From Pollutibacter soli (GTDB lineage: Bacteria; Bacteroidota; Bacteroidia; Chitinophagales; Chitinophagaceae), in the NCBI GenBank assembly GCA_029269725.1, contig JARJHS010000006.1:310001-374000 (forward strand): DNA of 64,000 nucleotides. Direction: 5' to 3'. The notes beneath the pieces are model-generated. The model had not been told where the DNA came from and did no database searches. It saw only the letters and a list, made by a program, of their open reading frames with translations. Made by a program: the position numbers and the translations under genes. This document shows, in pieces, positions 8,444-16,299 of the stretch. Every line of letters starts with the position of its first letter. Position 1 is the stretch's first letter.

Positions 8444-9343
8444 TTAATTCAATTTATGATCTCCCAATAAAGGAGTTGGTTCTGTCTTTTCTAATACTTG
8501 TTGGAAAAGGCTAACACTAAATGGAACATTGTGTTCTACCGCTTCATATAGTGTTTGCTTGGCTGCTCGTTGAATCAAATCTGAAAAGCTATATGGAATA
8601 GAGTGGGAATCACAGGTTTTAATAAGCTTATCCATATCAGCTTTTTTCCACTCTATACCTTCTAATATCCAGGTTAATACCTCTTCTAACTTTTTGCCTG
8701 AAGGCCTCTCAAATGTAAGGTGAAGACTTGTTCGTCGGCGAATGGCTGGATCGAGTACTACAACCCGGTTGGTGATCATGATGATGGCTAGGCGCTTATT
8801 GCTTTTTTTAACAGAGTCAATTTGCTTGATCAGAACATTCAACCCGGCGCGATCTTCATGGTGCGCCTGGTTCTGTTCTCTGCTGGTAGCTAAATCATCG
8901 GCCTCATCAATAATCAACAAACCCACTTCATCATTTTTCAATCTTGCCTTTGCTGATTCAAAGACTTCTGTAATCCGGTTGGAAATTTCCCCAACTAAAC
9001 CACTGCCTCTGATATTTGTAGGTGTTTCAAATACCTTTACCGGTGTTTTCAAAAGTTCAGCCAACGGAGTTCCGATTGACTGAGCCAATGCTGTTTTGCC
9101 ACAGCCGACTTCACCGGATAAGATAACTAATGGACTGCTGGTTTTCAAGTGGGCCATGAGTGGCAATCCTTTATTATGGTACTTCTTTTCCCACTGCTGA
9201 ATTTTTTTGTGATCAAGTAGCATTGACAAAGTTTTCAGCAGTTCTTTCTTCTGTTCATCAATTCCGACAAGGAGATTATAGTCTTTCATAACCTCCTTGC
9301 TCGGATGATCATATTCCGTTAATTTAAGTGTATTATCTACCAT
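8444..9343 (-). CDS. cap6: TRIP13/Pch2-like AAA+ ATPase (Cap6)
   Basis: This is a 299-residue single-AAA protein. It has Walker A at 77-84 (GEVGCGKT), Walker B at 142-147 (LLIIDEADD), a pore-loop-like GSGLVGEI near 113-120, sensor-1 Asn about 192 and arginine-finger region DPAIRRR about 198-204. The length of about 300 residues and the position directly after a HORMA gene are characteristic of Cap6, the bacterial TRIP13 homologue that unfolds Cap7 and thereby switches off the CD-NTase in type III CBASS. The ATG overlaps the HORMA stop by seven bases (ATGGTAG), indicating translational coupling, which would keep the remodeller and its substrate in fixed ratio. A generic MoxR-like ATPase is the alternative, but the neighbours argue against it. 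Confidence 0.88.
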   Translation of the reverse strand: MVDNTLKLTEYDHPSKEVMKDYNLLVGIDEQKKELLKTLSMLLDHKKIQQWEKKYHNKGLPLMAHLKTSSPLVILSGEVGCGKTALAQSIGTPLAELLKTPVKVFETPTNIRGSGLVGEISNRITEVFESAKARLKNDEVGLLIIDEADDLATSREQNQAHHEDRAGLNVLIKQIDSVKKSNKRLAIIMITNRVVVLDPAIRRRTSLHLTFERPSGKKLEEVLTWILEGIEWKKADMDKLIKTCDSHSIPYSFSDLIQRAAKQTLYEAVEHNVPFSVSLFQQVLEKTEPTPLLGDHKLN

Positions 9344-9825
9344 GTTCCTACAATTGATTCTTTTAAGCCATATCCATCTTTAGAAAACGATTTGGATGCT
9401 TGGTATGAGCCGCTCAAAGCAGAAGCAGTTCCCCAGCCCCATGCTTCGAGTTGTCTGTTTACTTCTACAATATGAGGAGACGCGTAATTCAATTGTACTA
9501 CCAGGCTAACAGTTGTATTATCGCTCAAGCTCCAAAAATTTAAGCCCCCTGATTCGTCATCCATAGATATTGTGGAATCAGCGCGAACTTCATAGTGAAG
9601 CCCCCTGTCAGCGTAGCCTGGAGCTTTAAATTGCAATTGAAAATAAGTTACCGCTCTTCGGTCCATAAGATATAAAATATCGTTACGCATTCTGTCAGCT
9701 TCGGCCTTTGTCATTAAGCCTCTCATATAAAGGCCGACCAAGTGGTCATAAACTTTGCCCATTACATAACGGGCTCTTGCTTCGGTGTAGGTATCGCTTA
9801 CGCTACGAGAATATGTTCCAGTCAT
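9337..9825 (-). CDS. cap7: Bacterial HORMA-domain protein (Cap7)
   Basis: The 162-residue protein starts 2 bases after the CD-NTase stop. The N-terminus YSRSVSDTYTEARARYV, the following helical segment and the LMDRRAVTYFQLQF strand resemble single-HORMA bacterial proteins of type III CBASS. The segment HYEVRADSTI and the C-terminal YQASKSFSKDGYG tail fit the safety-belt and closure-motif region. In this family the closed HORMA form binds and activates the cognate CD-NTase after sensing infection, and Cap6 resets it. Only one HORMA gene is present, as in the one-HORMA subtype, so the closure motif may lie in its own tail or in the CD-NTase. Primary sequence similarity within the family is low; the call relies strongly on position between CD-NTase and TRIP13-like genes. 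Confidence 0.82.
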   Translation of the reverse strand: MTGTYSRSVSDTYTEARARYVMGKVYDHLVGLYMRGLMTKAEADRMRNDILYLMDRRAVTYFQLQFKAPGYADRGLHYEVRADSTISMDDESGGLNFWSLSDNTTVSLVVQLNYASPHIVEVNRQLEAWGWGTASALSGSYQASKSFSKDGYGLKESIVGTW

Positions 9826-9827
9826 GA

Positions 9828-10877
9828 TTAATCCTCCTCACAATGGTTTTTAAATGGGTTACCAAATAATTTTACAAGTTCATTCATTGCCATATTTTTC
9901 TCGCCATCAATATCATATCGAATAATTCTACTCCAACTATCTCTGGCTTTTTCAAACCAGGTTGCAAACTCATTTAACTTGCTCGAATCCCATTTGCCAG
10001 TAATGTTATTGTCGGGGTTGACTGGATCCAACACTATCCAGCCTGTTTTACCTTCTAATGATGGTGTTGTATAATAATCTGTGAAGTAGACTGGTTTTTT
10101 ATTTCTGACAACATCCGCAAGAAATCCAAACCACTTTGCAAATGTTTCTGCATACGTTTTCTCAACACCGAGCCGATCAAACGCATAGGCAGCCAACCAA
10201 TCAATCAGTGCAGATGGTGGCCTATTATCCTTATCCGTTGACTCATCATAAGAGAGGTAATAAGAATTATCTGCCTGAAACTCTTTCCACCATTTAATAC
10301 CACGAATGCATTCGTTGAATTTTACTCTGCCTGGACTTTCCTTGCTCAGGCGAGTGCGTTTTCTTACAAACTCATTGTGTTTTTGAATCGAGGTTCGGAT
10401 TTTAGTACCGTCTCTTTTTATGATTATTTGTTCATCTTTCTTATCAGTAGCAAACATTGGAACAATGTCAAAGTACAGATCATCTGAAAATTTCAAATTG
10501 ACGGAGCTATTGGTAGGAGTTATTTCAGAATTGGGATATGAGGTGCGGACATATCCTTCAAATTTTTCCAAGGGGTTCTCCACTTTATCTCCATTTATAT
10601 CTTTTTCCTTTATCACTATTGGTCGATCTATATCATACCCATCAATCTCAGAGTGACCTCGATAATGACGGCGAAGACCGGTATCTTTCGCATCCGACCC
10701 TCCTTCCGGGGTATTGGTGACTTCTATTCCATCGGCTTCAGCATTTTGCTTTACATTTTTTGTTACCAGATCCGCTCTCTCGGAATTATCATCCTTTTTA
10801 TCAGGGTCTGGTTTTATCCAATTGATAAAACAGGATAACCAACTATGCAATATTGAATGTGTAGTTAACTGACTCAT
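9828..10877 (-). CDS. CD-NTase (CBASS cyclic-oligonucleotide synthase)
   Basis: This is a 349-residue nucleotidyltransferase. It shows a GGS motif at 59-61, then TGLRRHYRGHSEIDGYDID with the metal-binding pair D82 and D84, and a third acidic residue D137 in LYFDIVPM. The long GS-to-DxD spacing with HSE(I/V)DGxDxD is a feature I associate with SMODS-type CD-NTases of HORMA-regulated CBASS. The C-terminal half is helical (SALIDWLAAYAFDRLG), as in the oligoadenylate-synthetase-like fold. It would make a cyclic di- or trinucleotide sensed by the SAVED effector; the product cannot be deduced. It is the first enzyme gene of a tight operon (2-base gap to cap7, 7-base overlap cap7/cap6, 23-base gap to effector). 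The exact CD-NTase clade cannot be assigned. Confidence 0.87.
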   Translation of the reverse strand: MSQLTTHSILHSWLSCFINWIKPDPDKKDDNSERADLVTKNVKQNAEADGIEVTNTPEGGSDAKDTGLRRHYRGHSEIDGYDIDRPIVIKEKDINGDKVENPLEKFEGYVRTSYPNSEITPTNSSVNLKFSDDLYFDIVPMFATDKKDEQIIIKRDGTKIRTSIQKHNEFVRKRTRLSKESPGRVKFNECIRGIKWWKEFQADNSYYLSYDESTDKDNRPPSALIDWLAAYAFDRLGVEKTYAETFAKWFGFLADVVRNKKPVYFTDYYTTPSLEGKTGWIVLDPVNPDNNITGKWDSSKLNEFATWFEKARDSWSRIIRYDIDGEKNMAMNELVKLFGNPFKNHCEED

Positions 10878-10900
10878 ATAAATTTTTTATTTTAACATGA

Positions 10901-11068
10901 TTAACTGTTATGATTGTTGAATGCACGGTGGGTGGTAACAATGCCAATTAATATTACCAACCCCACAAGACTATATGTAATCACTTTCGCCAAAGATCCA
11001 GTTGCAAATAGAGATACACCTTTGTAATTAATCCTTAACTTATCGGTTGAGTATCTTTTAAGTTTCAT
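10901..11068 (-). CDS. Small single-span membrane protein heading the CBASS operon
   Basis: This is a 55-codon frame, ATG at 11068 to TAA at 10901. It has a basic N-terminus (MKLKRYSTDKLRINYKG), one hydrophobic segment at about residues 29-46 (VITYSLVGLVILIGIVTT), and a short polar tail ending NNHNS. Charge distribution predicts the N-terminus inside the cell. It is codirectional with the CD-NTase gene and ends 23 bases before it, so it is probably cotranscribed. I recognise no family. It may be an anchor, a toxin-like effector accessory or a substrate of the protease-like effector (speculative). A chance frame is possible at this length, but a continuous transmembrane segment with a clean start and stop and operon-like spacing makes a real gene more likely. 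Confidence 0.6.
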   Translation of the reverse strand: MKLKRYSTDKLRINYKGVSLFATGSLAKVITYSLVGLVILIGIVTTHRAFNNHNS

Positions 11069-11438
11069 TCTTATTTTATTTAATTGAGGAAGTATTAAGC
11101 AATAAATGAACTGTGCAGACTAACCTGGGTCCGCAGGAACAATTAATATAGGTCAGCTTAAATGAAGTGGTATTATGGGAGGGAAATATCCGAACGACGC
11201 TTGCAAATAGCCAAATAGGAATATATTTGGGTGCGTTTTATCTGAAGCTTTGTCTTCAACTTTCCGCCGGTAAGACCAATTCTTACCGGCATTTTCAGGA
11301 TGTGTCTTCTATCATCTTCTATATTTTGAAATGCCCCGATCAATTCGGGAAACTATCTTATCTATCGCCGCATTTCGCTCTAAATCGTTCTAAAAAGAAC
11401 TCATCACAAGTACAAATATATAAATTCTTCCTTACAAA
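11069..11438. other. Intergenic region between divergent defence operons
   Basis: This stretch separates the minus-strand CBASS operon from the plus-strand XRE operon and must hold the CBASS promoter, though no convincing TTTG/TAnnTTTG pair was found. A perfect 9-bp hairpin, GCCGGTAAG/CTTACCGGC with a 7-base loop, lies at 11266-11290. A 91-codon frame here shows no coding character and is not called. Confidence 0.6.
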
Positions 11439-11509
11439 ATGAAAAGTTTTATACCCACTTCCGTTAATGTAAAGTATTATAAAATTAAATGTAAAGTTTT
11501 ATAAACTTT
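11439..11509 (+). promoter_or_regulatory. Putative operator: three ATGtAAAGTtTTATA repeats
   Basis: Three direct copies of ATG(T/A)AAAGT(T/A)TTATA start at 11439, 11467 and 11489 (28- and 22-bp spacing, the latter close to two helical turns). The last one forms an inverted repeat, AAAGTTT-TAT-AAACTTT, at 11493-11509, three bases before the -33 box. The site sits directly upstream of an XRE regulator gene, so autorepression by that protein is the simplest reading. Confidence 0.6.
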
Positions 11510-11512
11510 CTT

Positions 11513-11544
11513 TTTGAAAAACCACTCGATTGACGTTATCTTTG
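11513..11544 (+). promoter_or_regulatory. Bacteroidota-type promoter of the XRE operon
   Basis: TTTG at 11513-11516 and TATCTTTG at 11537-11544 match the Bacteroidota -33/-7 consensus (TTTG and TAnnTTTG) with a 20-base spacer. The expected start of transcription near 11550 leaves a short leader before the ATG at 11574. Confidence 0.75.
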
Positions 11545-11573
11545 CATTTACAATCCTAAAAAGACTTGGTATC

Positions 11574-11930
11574 ATGTTACTTGATGTTGATAGCTTTTAC
11601 AAAGAAATCGGCCTAAGAATAAAAAGCGAAAGAATTAAAAGGGATATTAGTCAAAAAAGTCTAGGTGACCATTTAGAATTAACAAGGGCATCGGTCATAA
11701 ATCTGGAGAAAGGTAGGCACCGACCGTCAATTTACCAGTTGATTCAAATCGCAAGTTTTTTCCAGATAGATTACTCATCATTGGTTCCATACGAAATACA
11801 GAAAACTAGACGGAAAAAGACTGACTTATCAAAAGAATTGAACAATAACAATATAGTAACTGATCAAGAGAAAATTGGCAAATCCACACGAACTGCTATT
11901 AGTAATTTTTTATCGACCATTCAAAAGTAA
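11574..11930 (+). CDS. XRE-family transcriptional regulator
   Basis: The protein is 118 residues from the start MLLDVDSF. This start was chosen because the promoter's -7 box (11537-11544) lies downstream of the alternative upstream start at 11514. A lambda-repressor-like HTH spans about residues 10-65: IGLRIKSERIKRDISQKSL, then LTRASVINLEKGRHRPS, the classic recognition helix and turn. The tail is charged and may serve in dimerisation or as a protease-sensitive linker. The next gene, 6 bases on, is an ImmA/IrrE-type peptidase. In XRE-ImmA pairs the peptidase cleaves or inactivates the repressor to switch on the operon. The operator-like repeats upstream support autoregulation. Confidence 0.9.
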   Translation: MLLDVDSFYKEIGLRIKSERIKRDISQKSLGDHLELTRASVINLEKGRHRPSIYQLIQIASFFQIDYSSLVPYEIQKTRRKKTDLSKELNNNNIVTDQEKIGKSTRTAISNFLSTIQK

Positions 11931-11936
11931 TAGAGT

Positions 11937-12452
11937 ATGAATATTAAGCTTGTAAATAGCAAAGTGAATGCTATCTTAAAAAGCTTATCTGATATTAGTT
12001 TGCCAATCAACATTGAAGAAATTGCGAAAATGCGAGGACTTAAGGTAATTCCCTATCCGTTAGGTGATGATGTTTCGGGTCTGCTTGCTATACAGGATGG
12101 AATTGGTACTATAGGTTATAATAAGAATGAGCCCAAAGTAAGACGGCGATTCACAATTGCCCATGAACTTGGCCATTATGAGCTACATAAAGAAAAATCA
12201 GACCTTTTCGTCGATAAACAATTTATTTATCGAAGTCAGAATTCTGGCAACACCGCTGTGAACCAGGCAATGGAACAGGAAGCAAATTATTTTGCCTCTG
12301 CGATTCTAATGCCAGCAGACCAGGTAAGAAAAGCAATTGAGAAAGCAAATATGGATCTTGGAAGCGAAGAAGCGATAAAAGAATTGGCAAAGATCTTTGA
12401 AGTCAGTACAACAGCGATGTCTATACGAATCTCCAGTCTGGGAATGTTCTGA
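11937..12452 (+). CDS. ImmA/IrrE-family metallopeptidase
   Basis: This is a 171-residue protein. The zinc motif HELGH is at 76-80 in RRFTIAHELGHYELH, and EQEANYFASAILMP (about 113-126) supplies the third ligand and the family's helix. The N-terminal part, with the segment VIPYPLGDDVSGLLAIQDG, has the usual beta-sheet pattern of COG2856 proteins. ImmA-like peptidases cut XRE repressors after DNA damage or infection signals; the partner here is presumably the adjacent regulator. The gene follows the XRE gene by 6 bases and precedes the helicase by about 55 bases. It is a complete protein of normal length. Confidence 0.93.
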   Translation: MNIKLVNSKVNAILKSLSDISLPINIEEIAKMRGLKVIPYPLGDDVSGLLAIQDGIGTIGYNKNEPKVRRRFTIAHELGHYELHKEKSDLFVDKQFIYRSQNSGNTAVNQAMEQEANYFASAILMPADQVRKAIEKANMDLGSEEAIKELAKIFEVSTTAMSIRISSLGMF

Positions 12453-12507
12453 TAGCTTAGCCGCGTTTTTAATCCTGCACCAATTTTAACTATCAAAACT
12501 AGTGCTT

Positions 12508-13539
12508 ATGCCTAGAGAAAAATGGTTGGTTGATCCAGCAGAATTAGACGAATTTCAAAGAGGAATACGGGAATTAAGCATTGAAGACAGTTACATCGTT
12601 AAAGGATGTGCCGGTAGCGGAAAAACAATACTTGCATTGTACAGGGCAAATGACATTCGTATTGAAGCTATTGCAAAGGGGGAAACTCCAAGCTTCACTA
12701 TGGTCGTTTATACTAAAGCCCTTCAATCATTCATTCGATCTGGGATTCGCGAACTCGGAATTGGCCCACGTCAAGTAATTTACTCTGATCAGTGGGATGG
12801 TAATCAGGTTGATCACTTGATTATTGACGAAGCGCAGGATTTTAAAAAGGAAGATATTGATGGATTTAATGCCGCAAGAATAAGATCGATTATGTTATAT
12901 GGGGATAGTCAGCAGCAGATTTATAATGACAGACTTTCAACAGAGGAAATTGCAAAGCAATTAGGATTAGTTGAGAAGGAACTTTTTAAAAATTATCGGC
13001 TGCCAAAGTTAATTGCGTCTTTCGCTGCCCATTTAGGAAATGATAAAGATTTAGAAAAAAAATGTGTAAAGACAGGAACAAACAAGCCAAGGCTTAAAAA
13101 ATTTAATTCATGGCAAGAGGAACTTAATTATATCATTGGAGAAATTAGAACCAGGAATTACACGGATGTTGCAATCTTGTTGCCATTTAATGATGTACCA
13201 GCAGCACCGTATAATAACTTTCATAGAAATATTCAAACAGTAAAGGAATACTATGATTCTATTGGGGTAAGCCTCGAATATAAATTTAATGAGACAATGG
13301 ACTTGAATTTCGATTCTGAGCTACCGAAAGTGATGACTTATCACAGTTCAAAGGGGCTGCAATTTGAAACTATATTTATCCCATTCTGTGATTTCCCAGG
13401 CCATGACAGATGGTTTGTCAGCAAATATCGAAACCCACTTTATGTTGCGCTAACAAGAAGCTATAGAAATTTATATTTAACATACTCTGAAAGATTAACA
13501 CCATTTTTTAGAGGCATACCGCCTACTAAATACGAATAA
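12508..13539 (+). CDS. SF1 (UvrD/DUF2075-like) helicase
   Basis: The protein is 343 residues from MPREKWL; a GTG two codons earlier (12502) is an alternative start. Motifs: GCAGSGKT (Walker A, about 33-40), VDHLIIDEAQDF (Walker B, DEAQ), LYGDSQQQIY (motif III), NYRLPKLIA (motif IV), VMTYHSSKGLQFETIFIP (motif V) and YVALTRSYRNLYLTYS (motif VI). It is a compact SF1 helicase without the large 1B/2B insertions of UvrD. It sits between an ImmA peptidase and a large unknown protein, an arrangement that suggests a nucleic-acid-targeting defence module under XRE control. A role in ordinary repair is less likely given the context. Confidence 0.88.
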   Translation: MPREKWLVDPAELDEFQRGIRELSIEDSYIVKGCAGSGKTILALYRANDIRIEAIAKGETPSFTMVVYTKALQSFIRSGIRELGIGPRQVIYSDQWDGNQVDHLIIDEAQDFKKEDIDGFNAARIRSIMLYGDSQQQIYNDRLSTEEIAKQLGLVEKELFKNYRLPKLIASFAAHLGNDKDLEKKCVKTGTNKPRLKKFNSWQEELNYIIGEIRTRNYTDVAILLPFNDVPAAPYNNFHRNIQTVKEYYDSIGVSLEYKFNETMDLNFDSELPKVMTYHSSKGLQFETIFIPFCDFPGHDRWFVSKYRNPLYVALTRSYRNLYLTYSERLTPFFRGIPPTKYE

Positions 13540-13550
13540 GGAGAAACCTA

Positions 13551-15524
13551 ATGAGTTACTATTATTATCCGTTGTGTTCAAAAGATTTTACGTTCGAGAA
13601 TATTTTCGCAAGTGAAAGCATTTCTCCATACATTTTTTATTCCAAGCGTGGTTTTGGAATAGATTATTTTTATAAAGTTCCAAAAGTGCATCATGAAAAA
13701 GCAGTTATTCTTTTCGAGGAGCCGCCCGTCTTTGAAACCGGTAGTAACAACTCCAATATTATCAAATTCATTTTAGCAATAAATAGGGATTGCCTTGATC
13801 AAACTGAAATAATAAGCATAGACAACGGAATAATTGGCTATAAAAAAACAATCTACCTTGACAAGGATAATTTTGAAATCCTATTTTTCTCTGAATCGGA
13901 CAAAAAGGTTGTATGCCTGCGATCTGAAACTTCACTGCCAACAAAAGGTTTAGGAAAATATTCTACTAATTTTAAACTGATTAATGAAAGTGATTGTAGA
14001 AAAACTGATTTTTCAAATATCGAGCAATTTAAAATTGATAACGAAAGATTAAGGGAGGCTCTATTCCACGACAGATTGTACAATACATTTAAAGGTTTTA
14101 TATATGGCATTGCGGCAGGAATGCTAAGGGAGAAGTCTAAAGAAGAAGTAGCGATAAAAAGGAGTTTCCAGGAAATTATTAATTGCTTTGCAGAGTTACG
14201 AAATCGAAAGGAAAATGAACAGAAGGGCCTTGACGCACGATATTCAAAAACGTTTGGCACTGGGCAAGGTCAAGTGAAAATATTTTATGATAAGTTAGTT
14301 TATGCTATTGCAACTTCGCAAAAGTTATTTTATGATTTATTTCCACCCCAAATTATCACAGAAGAAGAAATTGCTAAATACCTATTCTCGATAAAAGCGC
14401 CACGCTTAAAGACATTGGAGGAGGCTTTACGATATGTATCATACAAGATTCTAGATGACGAACTTCTTGGAACAAACGGGTTTCAACAAATAAAAACTAT
14501 CTATCTAAATGAAACGGGAAAAATGGATCCTTCGGTTCATTATGAGAATTTGAAGGCCGTAGCCGAAAAATCTACAAAAGGGTTAGCAACCTCAAATTGG
14601 AATTCGAGCAAGAAAGGGAATCCAAACATTGTTGATGATTTTAAGGAGTCCTTGCATGAGCTTTCAAAGTTTGCTGAACAAAACTTACTTCCAAAAAGAG
14701 AGACAAAAAGACTAGATTTTGAGTCGATCAAGTTTAATCCTGAAACAATAGCTATTTCTATTGCTCAAGGGTTTGGTGGTTTGAAAGATCATGAGTTAGA
14801 AGAATATCAAATGATTGTAAATATTATTTTGCAAACACCAAAAGTAGGTAAAGGTCAGGCAAAAAAAGAACAGATACTAACTATTGTAGAAGAAACAGGG
14901 AATAAAACAAATAAAACAAATGGGGGTAGGCAAACAAGATTATACCGATATCTTAATAATGAGATAAACGATTATTCTATCGAGAACGCGTCTTCAATTG
15001 TAATGAAAAATTTCGTTGCTTTCATTTTTAACATTGATAGTCTGGAGAGCCTGGAAAATTATACTGAAGTCAAAGAAATTGATAAAAAATGGATGAGTAA
15101 TAGTTTTTGGTGTCTTTTTAATGGGTTTGCAAACACTAGCGGAAATTTTCTTAAATATATTTTCGATAACAAAAGTGAAATGTTGCAGAATGAAATTGAC
15201 AATTATTTGAAAAAAGGTTTTCCAAATAGATTGACCGTATTAAACAGATTGGAGGAAGACAATATCTCAGAACCTGAGCCGCTTGAACATGGGAATGGTC
15301 GCGTAGAGAAAGTAGATGTGGCCGTAAGATTTCAGGAGTTTTACAATAAATATATAAAGGGAAAACTGGACATTGAATTCGAAAAATTTGTTTCTATTTT
15401 TCAAAGGAAGAATGCTGAAGAAATTCTTAAAGAATTAAAGAGCCAACATAAAGTCCTAAAGAAGGATGGCAAAAAGCTGCTTGAAATGTTTAATGAATAT
15501 ATAAGTTCTGGAACCCTGTTTTAG
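13551..15524 (+). CDS. Uncharacterised 657-residue protein of XRE-ImmA-helicase operon
   Basis: I do not recognise this protein. It starts with MSYYYYPLCSKDFTFENIF after a strong AAGGAG ribosome-binding site, which is unusual for this phylum, and follows the helicase by 11 bases. The N-terminal 150 residues are beta-rich (FEEPPVF, YKKTIYLDKDNFEILFF). Residues about 165-240 hold helical segments such as YNTFKGFIYGIAAGML and EEVAIKRSFQEIINCFAELR, and the last 250 residues are mostly helical and highly charged. No signal peptide, transmembrane segment, Walker motif or obvious nuclease triad is visible. Base composition is strongly AT-rich. Operon position suggests it is the effector or scaffold that works with the helicase. 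Confidence 0.85.
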   Translation: MSYYYYPLCSKDFTFENIFASESISPYIFYSKRGFGIDYFYKVPKVHHEKAVILFEEPPVFETGSNNSNIIKFILAINRDCLDQTEIISIDNGIIGYKKTIYLDKDNFEILFFSESDKKVVCLRSETSLPTKGLGKYSTNFKLINESDCRKTDFSNIEQFKIDNERLREALFHDRLYNTFKGFIYGIAAGMLREKSKEEVAIKRSFQEIINCFAELRNRKENEQKGLDARYSKTFGTGQGQVKIFYDKLVYAIATSQKLFYDLFPPQIITEEEIAKYLFSIKAPRLKTLEEALRYVSYKILDDELLGTNGFQQIKTIYLNETGKMDPSVHYENLKAVAEKSTKGLATSNWNSSKKGNPNIVDDFKESLHELSKFAEQNLLPKRETKRLDFESIKFNPETIAISIAQGFGGLKDHELEEYQMIVNIILQTPKVGKGQAKKEQILTIVEETGNKTNKTNGGRQTRLYRYLNNEINDYSIENASSIVMKNFVAFIFNIDSLESLENYTEVKEIDKKWMSNSFWCLFNGFANTSGNFLKYIFDNKSEMLQNEIDNYLKKGFPNRLTVLNRLEEDNISEPEPLEHGNGRVEKVDVAVRFQEFYNKYIKGKLDIEFEKFVSIFQRKNAEEILKELKSQHKVLKKDGKKLLEMFNEYISSGTLF

Positions 15525-15527
15525 GTA

Positions 15528-16046
15528 CTACAATTTAATCTTCAGATCTTGGGAGTTTTTCAAAATTAACAATGCCTCAGCATTGCCCTTCGCATCATCA
15601 ACAGGGTTATGCGTGTGTTTCGTTTGCCGGAGATGCTTAAAATTTTGAAACATGTCTTTTACAATTCCTTTGTACAGGCTCCCTAGATTTTGTGAACTGT
15701 GCCCAAAAGGATTTGAACCCGTAAAATGATGGAAGTACCAACAGATAAACATCCAGTCGAAGCCGTTATTATCGCTAATGAAAACAGGTCTGTCTTTCAC
15801 AACAGTTTTTATCCAGTTAGAAAATTTTTCCATGACCTCTTTTGGATCATCAAAGAATAGAGTTTCATCCCGTGAATGACCGGAGACATTAAGGGCCTCT
15901 TGAATATATTTCTCTGAAATTGGCTTAAGCCGGCCGTAAAAGGTTTTGTCCAAATGTTCGTCAACTAGTACAGCTCCGAAGGATATCATAGAGTAGTCAC
16001 CTGGTATGGGACCATCGCTTTCAACATCTACCATTATGTATGCCAT
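15528..16046 (-). CDS. DnaQ-like 3'-5' exonuclease (DEDDh)
   Basis: This 172-residue protein has the exonuclease motifs in order: Exo I VDVESDG (D7, E9), Exo II FISDNNGFDWMF (D97) and Exo III HTHNPVDDAKGNAEAL (H146, D151). The length and absence of other domains fit stand-alone DEDDh exonucleases annotated as 3'-5' exoribonucleases. Substrate, DNA or RNA, cannot be decided. It converges with the 657-residue gene with only 3 bases between stop codons, so it may belong to the same mobile module even though it is on the other strand. The start ATGGCATAC is the first in frame. Confidence 0.87.
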   Translation of the reverse strand: MAYIMVDVESDGPIPGDYSMISFGAVLVDEHLDKTFYGRLKPISEKYIQEALNVSGHSRDETLFFDDPKEVMEKFSNWIKTVVKDRPVFISDNNGFDWMFICWYFHHFTGSNPFGHSSQNLGSLYKGIVKDMFQNFKHLRQTKHTHNPVDDAKGNAEALLILKNSQDLKIKL

Positions 16047-16299
16047 AAAAATGTGAATTTTGGATTTGGTTTACCATAAATTTAGATGCCTATATTAAGA
16101 CTTTCCCTTAGATAATAAGATGATTGTACGCAACTCACTATACTCACCAATATAATAATATCTCAGTACTGGTTATAATATGAGACAATTCCAAAAACGG
16201 ATTAGTAAAAATTTAGTGAATTAATTCATTAAAGATTCCAGAAATCAAGTTCAACAAAAGCTACATGCCAAATTCTAGCCAAATGAACCTATGTACTTG

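Noticed and set aside
11167-11442. 91-codon plus-strand frame upstream of the XRE gene
   Set aside because: It covers the hairpin and operator region, has no plausible domain or translation signal, and ends beside the operator repeats.
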